From Methanobacterium sp. UBA279 (lineage in GTDB: Archaea; Methanobacteriota; Methanobacteria; Methanobacteriales; Methanobacteriaceae), in assembly GCA_002502855.1 (NCBI GenBank), contig DAQK01000029.1, positions 104,999 to 168,998 of the forward strand: a DNA stretch of 64,000 nucleotides, written 5' to 3'. A model generated the notes under the pieces. That model was not told where the DNA came from. It did no database searches and saw only the letters and a list, made by a program, of their open reading frames with translations. This document shows, piece after piece, positions 49,059 to 57,547 of the stretch. Every line of letters begins with the position of its first letter. Position 1 is the first letter of the stretch. The position numbers were made by a program, and so were the translations under genes.

Positions 49059-49382
49059 TTAAATTCTGTGAGTTTCACTCTTAATATCTAATGATCTAAT
49101 ATTAACTATTTCCTCTTTATCCACGGGTAATTCAACCACTGAAGTACCATAGCATGGTTTTGTGTACGGCAGAGTTATCGTACCCTTATTTTCATCTATT
49201 CCTATGGTTATAGGGGGTATTCCTATTATCCTCACCCCTAATATTTTTTCTCCAGCCTTGACATGGATGGTTTCTGGAGCGTGTTTTTCTATTAATTGTT
49301 TGCATTCCTTGAAACCCGCTCTAGTGATGAGTATTTCATAATTTTCAGATTCCCGCAGGTAGGTATCCAGACAAAAGGTCAC
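49059..49382 (-). CDS. DUF1894 family methanogen protein
   Basis: A 107-residue protein with motifs of DUF1894, a family restricted to methanogens. It has a mixed alpha/beta pattern and three cysteines. It lies 2 nt after the DUF1890 gene. Function unknown; co-occurrence points to a shared process with DUF1890. Confidence 0.72.
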   Translation of the reverse strand: MTFCLDTYLRESENYEILITRAGFKECKQLIEKHAPETIHVKAGEKILGVRIIGIPPITIGIDENKGTITLPYTKPCYGTSVVELPVDKEEIVNIRSLDIKSETHRI

Positions 49383-49384
49383 TG

Positions 49385-49846
49385 TTAGTCCTCCAATTTC
49401 TTTAATGCCCGGTCAAATTTAACCCTCAGGGGTGTGGGATTATGGTACGCCCGGGCAGATACTATGGTGGCATCTGTACTTTCTTCTATTGATTCAATGT
49501 AGTTTTCCAATAACTCAGGATCTCTTTCAAATACCACTGCAATGGATGTAGTGTTTAAAATGGAGTAAAATGTTACAAAATAGGAAACTGCAGCATCCTT
49601 ATGCACAAATCCTACCAGTAAATCAAAGGATCCTTCCTCTAAATTCTCCAGACATGATTCTATGTCGATTTTATTTTTTACATAAAATTCCTCGGGATCT
49701 GAAACCTCTAAAAGCTTCAAAGCCGAAGGGGTACTGGCCACGGTAACCTGGTAGCCCAAACTGGTAAGTTTATACACAGAATACACTGCCATGGGGGTTT
49801 GAGATGGGGCCTCCGGGCATCCCAGTAGAACTAAAGCTTTTTTCAA
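49385..49846 (-). CDS. DUF1890 family methanogen protein
   Basis: A 153-residue Rossmann-like protein starting LKKALVLLGCPEAP (Cys10), as in methanogen DUF1890. The TTG at 49846 lies 9 nt after GGAGGG; upstream in-frame codons to 49873 overlap the ribosome site and are not needed. It is flanked by DUF1894 and a membrane protein on the same strand, probably one operon. Confidence 0.75.
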   Translation of the reverse strand: MKKALVLLGCPEAPSQTPMAVYSVYKLTSLGYQVTVASTPSALKLLEVSDPEEFYVKNKIDIESCLENLEEGSFDLLVGFVHKDAAVSYFVTFYSILNTTSIAVVFERDPELLENYIESIEESTDATIVSARAYHNPTPLRVKFDRALKKLED

Positions 49847-49869
49847 TTTAACACTCCCTCCTTGAGCTG

Positions 49870-50952
49870 TCAACTCTTTTTAACCATCAGCACATGTCCC
49901 AGTACCATAGCGCCCAGGAATAAAAAGGTCACCAGTGCGGTTCCATTTATATCACGGTTGATTATGAAAAATCCTGCCCAGGCCTGGCCCATGAAGGCGG
50001 TTAAAGAACCAGTCAACAGTGCCTCTCTACCCAGTAGTGTTTTATTGCCTCTTTCCCTTTTCTCCTTGTAGACCTTCATTATTTTAAGCCCTATAATTAT
50101 TACGCCCAGAATGGCTAGGAGAACCAGGATGAGGATTATGTAACCAAATTCATATCCCCAAGCAAAAATTCCGGGTGTGAAATAATCTATCACATCCTTC
50201 TGATTGGTCAGGACCCCGTAAAACACGGGTAAAGCTAATCCGAAGGTGGTTATTAAAGTTATGGGGAGGGTTATGTATCCGTCGGCGAATCCAGATGATT
50301 CAGCCCCCCAAAAGGACGTGGCCGGGTTGTGTCCTATTAGATAGGTGTTCTGTATTACCATCTTTATGCTGGGCAGTGAGTTGTCCAGGATTCTCTCTAT
50401 CCTGGAGATGGGGCTTATTATGGGCATGCTCAGTAATCTGGATAGAACTTCCATGAAACCGAAGGCAACCAGCACCACAACCGCTACCATGATCACCCTT
50501 TTAACGGTTAACACTGATTTACGTCGGAAGGTTTTAGATAGGACGAAAAATGCTATGAACAGTCCCACGATCCACATGAGAAGGAAATCCCGGTGCATCA
50601 TCCCTCCGAATAAAGTGATGGCCAGGATGATCATTATTAAGAATGTCTTAAGGCTCCTGGTGTTTATCCCCACGTCGTCCATTATATAAATTGCAGCCAG
50701 GGAAGTGACAACTGAAAACAGGGCGATAGCCCCGTAAGGGTGGGTGAACTCGTGGATACCGATACCTGGCAGTAATAGTGAAAATGCATCGAATCCAAAT
50801 AGGACTACCATCCCTATGCTGACAAGAAGGCCACCTAGCAACACTGCACTTAATGATAAGGGTACTATGTTAATTAAGAAACTGACACCTAGTAATAGCA
50901 TCAATCCAAATTCTATAATGAGTTGTAAATGATTTTGAGCGATTAAAGGCAT
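49870..50952 (-). CDS. Polytopic membrane protein, unknown family
   Basis: A 360-residue protein with about 9-10 membrane segments. A short extracytoplasmic part near residues 208-225 (IGHNPATSFWGAE) may be the functional loop. I do not recognise the family. It lies 23 nt upstream of the DUF1890 gene, so it is likely the first gene of a three-gene methanogen operon. Confidence 0.7.
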   Translation of the reverse strand: MPLIAQNHLQLIIEFGLMLLLGVSFLINIVPLSLSAVLLGGLLVSIGMVVLFGFDAFSLLLPGIGIHEFTHPYGAIALFSVVTSLAAIYIMDDVGINTRSLKTFLIMIILAITLFGGMMHRDFLLMWIVGLFIAFFVLSKTFRRKSVLTVKRVIMVAVVVLVAFGFMEVLSRLLSMPIISPISRIERILDNSLPSIKMVIQNTYLIGHNPATSFWGAESSGFADGYITLPITLITTFGLALPVFYGVLTNQKDVIDYFTPGIFAWGYEFGYIILILVLLAILGVIIIGLKIMKVYKEKRERGNKTLLGREALLTGSLTAFMGQAWAGFFIINRDINGTALVTFLFLGAMVLGHVLMVKKS

Positions 50953-51128
50953 TGAATTCTCCCTATTTTGAAAGTTTTAAGAATTTTAATGTAAGATTTT
51001 AAGAATATAATCTTAGAATTTATCTATTTAATTTTTTTCCTCTTAATATAACTATAAGTCCCAGTTAATCTAGTAGTTTAGTGCATATCAATTTATGCTC
51101 TCTGGGTCCATTATAATTTTTACTGGTT

Positions 51129-51555
51129 TTAATACCATTTATTACTATTTCTTCCTTCATTACTGATTTTAAATTCCATTTTCTCATAAAAGCCCAGCGC
51201 CTTCTTATTTCCAGGGCTGGTTATAAGATGAACCCTCTGGCATCCCTCTTTCCTTAAAATATCCAGAAATTCCTCTACAAGGCCCTTGGCCAGGCCCTTA
51301 TTTCTCCACGAAGGCATTACACATAAGAGATGTATGTATCCCTCCTGGGGATCGTCTTGGGATATGAATCCCAGTAGAAAGCCTATGATCTTTTTATTTT
51401 CATGTTCAATAACCAGGGATGTGATTTTAAAGAATTTAGTAAAGATATGGTTAGATGGAATTCCTCTCAGTAACCATGGGAGGACAGTATGCCGCTATTT
51501 CTGCAATGGCCAGGAAGTCCTCTCCTACAGCATTTCTGATACGATATTTACTCAT
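51129..51555 (-). pseudogene. GNAT acetyltransferase with one frameshift
   Basis: The N-terminal part (MSKYRIRNAVGEDFLAIAEI) runs from ATG 51555 and meets a stop near 51455. A single-base shift just there restores one frame through to TAA at 51129-51131, with FLLGFISQDDPQEGYIHLL, the acetyl-CoA loop RNKGLAKGLVEEFL (Q/RxxGxG/A) and GNKKALGFYEKMEF, all typical of RimI-like GNAT enzymes. A sequencing error or a recent mutation would both explain it. Confidence 0.75.
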
Positions 51556-51629
51556 GTTTATACCAGGTTTCAGGTTCAATTTATCTAGAATTTTTACAAG
51601 TACGTTACATTTAAAACCGATGCATTACA

Positions 51630-51637
51630 TTTAAATA
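51630..51637 (+). promoter_or_regulatory. TATA-like box upstream of tRNA-Ala
   Basis: TTTAAATA lies 23 nt before the mature tRNA, the usual archaeal distance to the start site, so the 5' leader would be very short. The sequence TTACATTTAAA also occurs at 51605-51615. Confidence 0.65.
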
Positions 51638-51659
51638 TAATTGCATATAATCTTGTATA

Positions 51660-51735
<76 letters not shown>

Positions 51736-51786
51736 CCTTATTTTTTCAAGTTAAATGGATAAAAGTTAGACAATTTTTTAAATCAA

Positions 51787-51866
51787 ATAGGATTAACTTT
51801 ATATCAGGTGGGATTAACTTTACATGGATAAGTAGGATTAACTTACATAGTAATAGGATTAACCTT
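51787..51866. repeat. Four imperfect GGATTAACTT repeats
   Basis: Copies of (T/G)AGGATTAACTT-like units begin near 51789, 51811, 51835 and 51856, about 21-24 bp apart, after tRNA-Ala. The last one runs into the 3' end of the DUF354 gene. Origin probably slippage. Confidence 0.7.
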
Positions 51867-52884
51867 CCACCACACCATATATGTTATCTATCATGATCTG
51901 GAGGAGATCATCGGTTTTAAGCTGTTTTTTCTCCTTTCGGTCCATCATGAGTTCCAGTGCCAGGTCAACTATTTCATCTATATCTTGTGATCTCTTCATA
52001 AGATCTTTTTCAATGTAGAATCCATCCACGGCGAGTAATTTCCCGGGGTAACAGGATATGACTGGGGTTCCTAAAAGGGCTGCCTCCCGGTTCATGGTAC
52101 CTCCCGCACCAATCACCAGATCACACCTTTTCATCAGACTGAATGTGTCCACTGGTGGTTTGATTATGGTTACATTCTCGTTGCCAGCGAATATTTCCTG
52201 CTGTTGTTTAAATCGGGGGATGACCAGGATATTTGCATATTCACCAATATTTTCCACGATTGGAGACAGAACAGATTCATGGCAGTCAGCGTCAAGGTAA
52301 GATGCCAGGGCAGGTTCCGGCCTCATCAGTATGGTCTTATCCTTATCTAAATCCAAATTCAAATCTTCGAAGATGTTTGGGTTATACTGGAAATCCACGA
52401 AGTGTATAACCTCCGATGTTCCATTGTAACGTACCAGTGCATTGGGATCTGCACCGATTTTCAGCACGTCCCATACGCTCATGGCTTTTGGTACTACAAT
52501 CTTATTACAGAGGGGTAGTGTGAGCCTGTTTGCTGCTATGGCATGTTCATTATCCAGCACATACACACTGGGTATTTTAAGTCCGAAAGACACCCTGGGA
52601 AGTTCAATTGAATGTTTAGACACCGCTACATCTGGTTTTTCTTTTTCGATAATCTTCGATAGGTTGTAAACCCTTTCTGTGCTCCGCAGAAGCTTCTGTT
52701 CCAGGGTGGCACCATGCCTGCCCACTGAAGTGTAGGGGATTTCAAATAAGTCCAGAAGCTGATGGACATCACCAAACTTACGGGCGGTGATGAACACCTC
52801 TTCACCCTCATCTTCCAGATATTTGATTATGTTCTTAAAAAACCAAACATGCGGCGCGTTTACTATGTCTATCCATACTTTCAA
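51859..52884 (-). CDS. DUF354 family protein (GT-B-like fold)
   Basis: A 341-residue archaeal DUF354 protein beginning KVWIDIVNAPHVWFFKNII. The C-terminal VIGAGGTMNREAALLGTPVI motif resembles the donor-binding loop of MurG or UDP-GlcNAc 2-epimerase-like GT-B proteins. It is probably a nucleotide-sugar enzyme, but no activity is known to me. Confidence 0.82.
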   Translation of the reverse strand: MKVWIDIVNAPHVWFFKNIIKYLEDEGEEVFITARKFGDVHQLLDLFEIPYTSVGRHGATLEQKLLRSTERVYNLSKIIEKEKPDVAVSKHSIELPRVSFGLKIPSVYVLDNEHAIAANRLTLPLCNKIVVPKAMSVWDVLKIGADPNALVRYNGTSEVIHFVDFQYNPNIFEDLNLDLDKDKTILMRPEPALASYLDADCHESVLSPIVENIGEYANILVIPRFKQQQEIFAGNENVTIIKPPVDTFSLMKRCDLVIGAGGTMNREAALLGTPVISCYPGKLLAVDGFYIEKDLMKRSQDIDEIVDLALELMMDRKEKKQLKTDDLLQIMIDNIYGVVEG

Positions 52885-52928
52885 TGAATCACCAATAGTG
52901 TTGTATTAAGTAAATTAATTTGATCCAG

Positions 52929-53031
52929 GCGATGTTTTCAATCAGATGTAGTTGATGTTTTAACATATCTAGCGATGTTTAATTAGATCTAGTCGATCTT
53001 TAATCAAACCCAGTAGATAATTTTAATCTAA
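52929..53031. repeat. Degenerate tandem repeats of about 25 bp
   Basis: Variants of TAGTTGATGTTTTAA recur four or five times (for example near 52949, 52970 and 52990) between DUF354 and hypB. No function apparent. Confidence 0.65.
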
Positions 53032-53032
53032 A

Positions 53033-53692
53033 CTAGTTGATGCTATCTCTGAAATCTTTTATTGCCTTAATGATCTCAGTCAATCCTTCTTCTGTTTTAA
53101 GGCTGCTTTTTATTATTTTAACATCAGGGTTTAGGTATTTAGCATCTTTTACCATCTTTTCGGCGTCTGCACCCACTACATCTGCGATGTCTATCTTGTT
53201 TATGACTATCAGGTCGGCGTCCTTGAAGATCAGGGGGTGTTTTTCCACGGTGTCGTCTCCCTCACTGACACTGATCACCACCATGCGCATGTGGCTTCCT
53301 AAGTCGAAGTCAACGGGACAGATGAGGTTTCCCACGTTTTCAATATAGAGTGTGTCTATTTCGTCCAAAGGCATGTCTTCTATGGCGTGTTCCACCAGAT
53401 GGGCGTCCAGGTGGCATTCTTTACCAGTGTTTAAGCCTACCACTGGTATGTCATATTGCTGGAACCGGCCGGCGTCGAATTTGCTGATGACATCACCGGC
53501 TATGACACCTATCTTTTCATCAGATTTTTTTATTAAAAGTTCGATGAGTGATGTTTTACCTGAACCTATGGCTCCTAAAACATCCACTGAAAATACGTTG
53601 GCTTTATCTAGGATTCTCTGATTTCTCTGGGCGAGCTTTTTATTGGCCACCATTATATCGTGCTGTATCTCTACATCTGCGATTTTATGCAT
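53033..53692 (-). CDS. hypB: Hydrogenase nickel incorporation GTPase HypB
   Basis: A 219-residue GTPase with the Walker A motif GAIGSGKTS (about residues 40-48), a switch region with VGNLICPVDFDLG and the NKID base-recognition motif. It lacks the N-terminal His-rich and CxxCGC nickel-storage segments of some bacterial forms, as is common in archaea. It drives nickel insertion into [NiFe] hydrogenases such as Eha. 120 nt separate it from hypA on the same strand. Confidence 0.93.
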   Translation of the reverse strand: MHKIADVEIQHDIMVANKKLAQRNQRILDKANVFSVDVLGAIGSGKTSLIELLIKKSDEKIGVIAGDVISKFDAGRFQQYDIPVVGLNTGKECHLDAHLVEHAIEDMPLDEIDTLYIENVGNLICPVDFDLGSHMRMVVISVSEGDDTVEKHPLIFKDADLIVINKIDIADVVGADAEKMVKDAKYLNPDVKIIKSSLKTEEGLTEIIKAIKDFRDSIN

Positions 53693-53812
53693 ATCTATTC
53701 ACTTCCAAAGTTTGGTAATATTTTTTAAAATCAATTTTATTAGAATTTTACAATATTGGAACTATCAGAATTTATAATATTTGGATTATTAGAATTTTGG
53801 AATTTATATTTT

Positions 53813-54184
53813 TCATTCAGGCTTTTCAATACGGATGTTTTTTACGTTACATTCCTGTCCAGTAACTATCTCCAGGTTTCTTTCATCACACTCCGGACAT
53901 TTGACTATCACCAAATAGTGATCAGAATCATTAAGATTGGTCGATCCAGCATAACCACAGGAGAGACATTTAATTTCCACTGGTATCTCTTCTATTATTA
54001 TTTCAGCCCCTTCCAGTAACGTGTTTTCTTTTAAAACATCTAAAAGGAATCTTAATTGCTCAGGATTGAGCATGGTGAGTTTGCCTACCTCGATGGTTAC
54101 TTCCAGTATTTCTTCTGCTTGATTTTTCTCTGCAACATCCAGTACGGTCTTCACTATGGCATCAGCCATGGATAATTCGTGCAT
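53813..54184 (-). CDS. hypA: Hydrogenase nickel metallochaperone HypA
   Basis: A 123-residue protein starting MHELSMADAI, with His2 as nickel ligand. The C-terminal zinc site is formed by CLSC and CPEC (about residues 73-100). It works with HypB to load nickel into the hydrogenase large subunit. The start is unambiguous. Confidence 0.94.
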   Translation of the reverse strand: MHELSMADAIVKTVLDVAEKNQAEEILEVTIEVGKLTMLNPEQLRFLLDVLKENTLLEGAEIIIEEIPVEIKCLSCGYAGSTNLNDSDHYLVIVKCPECDERNLEIVTGQECNVKNIRIEKPE

Positions 54185-54331
54185 CAGGCCACCTTCTTAT
54201 CTTCTATGATGTATTAAATAGTGATAAGCTTGAATAAAAACATTATCCCCTAACTCGTAAAAACTAGGAAAAATTCAAAATTTCATTATCCAATTTCATT
54301 ATTCAAAAAAAGAAAGAAAAGGTGGATGGTT

Positions 54332-54811
54332 TTAGTCTTCCTTCTGTAGTACGTTCATTATTCCCACGATGAGCAGCCAGAGACCGATTAATACGCCGAG
54401 ATAGAATGGATCTGATACGAAATATTCCAGTATCAGGTATATGAGACCGATTATAAGGGTTACTACTCCGTTCCATCTGGCGCCTGCTGCAGCGAATATG
54501 GCGATCAGACCGACTATTACTAGGAAAATACCAGCGAGATATATCAAGAATCCGGCTATAAAGGCGAATAATGCAGGAGAGACTATAAATCCAATACCCA
54601 ATATTATGGCTATTATTCCCAGGATAATCTCTATTACGCCTAGAGCAGTGCTTTCTTTGGTGTCACCGTATCCGAATATTAAAAGTCCAATTCCCAAAAG
54701 GGCAAGAGCAAAGCCTGTGAGCCAACTCACGGCAATTAATCCTGCTAGTGGGAGGGCCAAAACAATTAAAACCAAAATTATCAACAATATACCGGTTGAA
54801 GTTTTTGCCAT
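54332..54811 (-). CDS. DUF308/HdeD-like membrane protein
   Basis: A 159-residue hydrophobic protein with about six membrane segments in repeated pairs, glycine-rich, as in DUF308/HdeD-type proteins. Function unknown; bacterial HdeD is linked to acid stress. Monocistronic by appearance. Confidence 0.7.
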   Translation of the reverse strand: MAKTSTGILLIILVLIVLALPLAGLIAVSWLTGFALALLGIGLLIFGYGDTKESTALGVIEIILGIIAIILGIGFIVSPALFAFIAGFLIYLAGIFLVIVGLIAIFAAAGARWNGVVTLIIGLIYLILEYFVSDPFYLGVLIGLWLLIVGIMNVLQKED

Positions 54812-54949
54812 ACCTTACACTTCCTCTTAAGAAAAAGAAAATATTTTTTATAGATGTTTAAGCAGAGTTTAATAATGAGAATTTAATCTGGAACGTATTT
54901 CTACTGTAGAAATTTTTGATTCTTAATGGGCAGAGTAGGGAATGAAAAA

Positions 54950-55099
54950 ATGTCAGTAAATATAAAGGAAGCAAATTTAGAAGCAATGACCCATAGTATA
55001 GCCTTCATGGAGAAAGATGAAAACTGTGATAAAGAACTTCTAAAAAAATTGAAGGAAGAACGTAACAAGCTTTTAAAGGAATTGAATGTATCCATATAA
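54950..55099 (+). CDS. Small helical protein, 49 residues
   Basis: An open frame of 49 codons encodes a charged, helical protein (SVNIKEANLEAMTHSIAFME, then a Lys/Leu/Glu-rich heptad-like end). AGGGAATG lies about 9 nt upstream of ATG 54950; an in-frame ATG at 54926 would add eight residues. The amino-acid pattern looks coding. I do not recognise a family. Confidence 0.55.
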   Translation: MSVNIKEANLEAMTHSIAFMEKDENCDKELLKKLKEERNKLLKELNVSI

Positions 55100-55165
55100 A
55101 AGTTTATTAAAGGATTTTCCATTAAATATCCATACTCATAAAAAAAATGTTGGTGATGTATATTG

Positions 55166-56026
55166 ATGATAATAGGAGGATCTGCATCTCAGAAACTGGC
55201 GGCATTAATTTCAAAAGAACTAGACGAAACATTATGTCCCCTGGAGACCAGGAAATTTCCTGACGGTGAACGATACATTAGAATAGGAGGTAACCTGGAA
55301 TCAGATGCAGTAGTCATCCAGTCAACTGGATATCCTCAGGACCAGAACCTACTGGAACTATTTTTAATCCTCAAAACCCTTAAAAGTTTAGATGTAGAAA
55401 ACATAAAGGTGGTAATACCCTACTTCGGTTACGCCAGACAGGAAAAACGCTTCAAAAGTGGGGAGGCCATTTCTGCCCAAGTGGTATCTGAACTCCTGGA
55501 AGCGTGCGGGGCTTCTGAGATTTTCTCCATCAACCTCCACGAAGACAGACTACGTAACCTGTTCAACATCCCCGCCCACAACCTATCTGCCATGCCACTC
55601 ATCGCCGAATATATAGAGGAACATTTAGATGATCCAGTGATAATTGCTCCAGATAAGGGTGCCCTGGGATTTGCCAGTGAAATAGCCGGTATACTGGGAT
55701 GTGACTCGGACCATCTGGAAAAAACCCGCATATCACCAGATAAGGTGGAAACTCGAACCAAGGACCTGGATGTCCAGGGTAGGGAAGCGGTGATAATAGA
55801 CGATATAATAAGCACCGGGGGAACCATAATAAACGCCTCCCATATCCTACGTCAACACGGCGCAAGTAAAATAGTGGTGTCCTGCGTCCACCCCGTCCTG
55901 GTGGAAGACGCACTACTTAGAATATTCGCTTCAGGTGTAGATGATGTCATCGCCACCGACACTCTCCAGTCAGATGCAAGTACCATCTCTGTTGTCCCCT
56001 TGATTGCTGATTTTATTGGGAAATAA
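55166..56026 (+). CDS. prs: Ribose-phosphate pyrophosphokinase
   Basis: A 286-residue archaeal PRPP synthase, which makes PRPP from ribose-5-phosphate and ATP. Motifs are RKFPDGERYIRI, IPYFGYARQEKRF and the PRPP-binding loop AVIIDDIISTGGTI (about residues 207-220). The product feeds PurF (42.5 kb) and histidine/methanopterin routes. GGTGAT precedes ATG 55166; an in-frame TTG at 55163 is less well placed. Confidence 0.94.
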   Translation: MIIGGSASQKLAALISKELDETLCPLETRKFPDGERYIRIGGNLESDAVVIQSTGYPQDQNLLELFLILKTLKSLDVENIKVVIPYFGYARQEKRFKSGEAISAQVVSELLEACGASEIFSINLHEDRLRNLFNIPAHNLSAMPLIAEYIEEHLDDPVIIAPDKGALGFASEIAGILGCDSDHLEKTRISPDKVETRTKDLDVQGREAVIIDDIISTGGTIINASHILRQHGASKIVVSCVHPVLVEDALLRIFASGVDDVIATDTLQSDASTISVVPLIADFIGK

Positions 56027-56194
56027 ACATTATTTTCCAGTAATAGTTGATCTACTCTGATTATTTGTAACTTATTACGATTTTAATAGTTAATTTTTAA
56101 AAAACCAAGGGCAAAGGATAAGTATTGTGAATAAATAATAAAATCAAAAACTAAAGGTTTTTATTTGGTAACAATTTTAAAAGGGGGTGAAAAC

Positions 56195-56573
56195 ATGGTC
56201 GATTAGAAAGCAGTCATCATCGGTTTTATTTTAACAATCGTTTTAGGTTTACTCCTGGGAATATTCGTCGGAAATATTGCAAGCTCTATAGGATTCCTTA
56301 TTGCCACTATCGTTACAGGTTATCTGGCCGGTGGCGGCCCATCTAATGGTGCACTTCATGGAGCTTTAACAGCAATTCTGGGTGGAATCATCGTAGCCAT
56401 TATAGCCGCTCTAATTGGAAGTACCTTAATTACTATCACTGCTGGAGCTGGCACTTGGAATTGCCACTGGTGTCATTGCCATCATAATCGTTATTGTCGC
56501 ATACACAATAGTAGGTGCTATCGGCGGATTATTAAACAGGACACCATCAGAACCAGCTGCTGAACTAGAATAA
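56195..56573 (+). pseudogene. DUF5518-like membrane protein with stop at codon 4 and a frameshift
   Basis: A GGGGGTGA ribosome site and ATG GTC GAT TAG begin the frame: codon 4 is amber where the intact neighbour at 56755 has TGG (MVDWK). The frame then continues with membrane segments, the GYLAGGGPSNGALHGALTAI motif and AIIAALIGSTLITITAG, and needs a shift near 56455 to reach LGIATGVIAIIIVIVAYTIV and GGLLNR. It is clearly a decayed paralogue of the next gene. Confidence 0.8.
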
Positions 56574-56754
56574 AATTTTTCAATTTCCTTATTTATTTCT
56601 TTTGTAGTAGTTGATATGGACCAAATTCTAATTATTATAACGAATTTTATAAAATTCAACAAAGATAAATGCCATTATATACAAATATATTCTCAAGATA
56701 AAGGAACTATCAAGTTTCTTAATCTTATAACAATCTAAAAAGGAGGTGAAAAAC

Positions 56755-57114
56755 ATGGTCGACTGGAAATGGGCAGGCATTGGCGCAGTATTAATTATAA
56801 TTTTAGCTATAGTATTCGGACTAGCAGGCTTTGATTGGCTCGGTGTTTTAATTGCAGGTATAATCGTAGGATATCTGGTCGGTGGTCCATCAAATGGTGC
56901 AGTACATGGAGCAGTAGCCGGAGTAATTGGAGGAATAATCATAGGCATACTTGCAGCTTTAGGTGTAGGCATAATAGCCGGAGTCGCAGCAGGTGTACTA
57001 GGCGGAGCACTGGTAGCTATAGTTTTCATAATTGCATATGCAATACTAGGCGCTATCGGCGGTGCTATCGGCGGATTATTAAACCGGGGCCCCGCAGAAA
57101 CACCTGCAGAATAA
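56755..57114 (+). CDS. DUF5518-like small membrane protein
   Basis: A 119-residue, Gly/Ala/Ile-rich membrane protein with four segments, beginning MVDWKWAGIGAV. It has GYLVGGPSNGAVHGAVAGVI and a C-terminal glycine-zipper-like GAIGGAIGGLLNR. A strong AGGAGGTG site (56741-56748) sets the start at 56755. It is the intact copy of the preceding pseudogene and is related to the protein at 40691. Function unknown. Confidence 0.75.
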   Translation: MVDWKWAGIGAVLIIILAIVFGLAGFDWLGVLIAGIIVGYLVGGPSNGAVHGAVAGVIGGIIIGILAALGVGIIAGVAAGVLGGALVAIVFIIAYAILGAIGGAIGGLLNRGPAETPAE

Positions 57115-57190
57115 AACAAGATTTTATAATTTTTTTTATTAATTGCTTTCCTTTTTTTTAAAAAATTAATATAACCTGGAGGAATTATAG

Positions 57191-57508
57191 ATGGATGAAG
57201 AGATTAAAATCCCATACATAAAAGAAAACATCATCAGATGTCTGTGTCCAACCTGTCCTGTGCAGGAAAACAGTACGTGTGCCAAGGAAAAGATGATGAA
57301 TTTCCAGGAACTCTTGCAAAGTGAGGATGACCCTAAACCAGTGGATTACCCTGGTATGTACTGCGCTAATGGAAAAGCAGAATGTGAAGATATTGAAACA
57401 GAAAAAAACTGCTTATGTAATGAATGCATGGTTTATAAAGAATTTAGCCTGGAGAATGCTAAACCCGACTTTCTCTACTGCAGCGATGGGAAAGCAATGA
57501 AAAAATAA
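57191..57508 (+). CDS. Cysteine-rich protein, DUF2769-like with duplicated motif
   Basis: A 105-residue protein with ten cysteines (17, 19, 22, 30, 58, 65, 74, 76, 79, 97). The CLCPTC motif at the N-terminus recurs as CLCNEC near residue 74, and YCANGKAEC is echoed by YCSDGKA, so the protein looks like two half-repeats. It probably binds metal or Fe-S. GGAGG precedes the ATG. Confidence 0.68.
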   Translation: MDEEIKIPYIKENIIRCLCPTCPVQENSTCAKEKMMNFQELLQSEDDPKPVDYPGMYCANGKAECEDIETEKNCLCNECMVYKEFSLENAKPDFLYCSDGKAMKK

Positions 57509-57547
57509 TAGAAAGAACTTATTTTCTATTTTATTCTTTTATTAGCT

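Noticed and set aside
52929..53031. Possible CRISPR array in the repeat-rich spacer
   Set aside because: Units are degenerate, about 25 bp apart with no unique spacers, and no cas gene is present.
56204..56206. TAG at codon 4 of the DUF5518 copy (and TAG at 37749) as pyrrolysine codons
   Set aside because: The intact paralogue has Trp at that place, the same copy has a frameshift, the other gene also contains a TAA, and Methanobacteriales are not known to use pyrrolysine.
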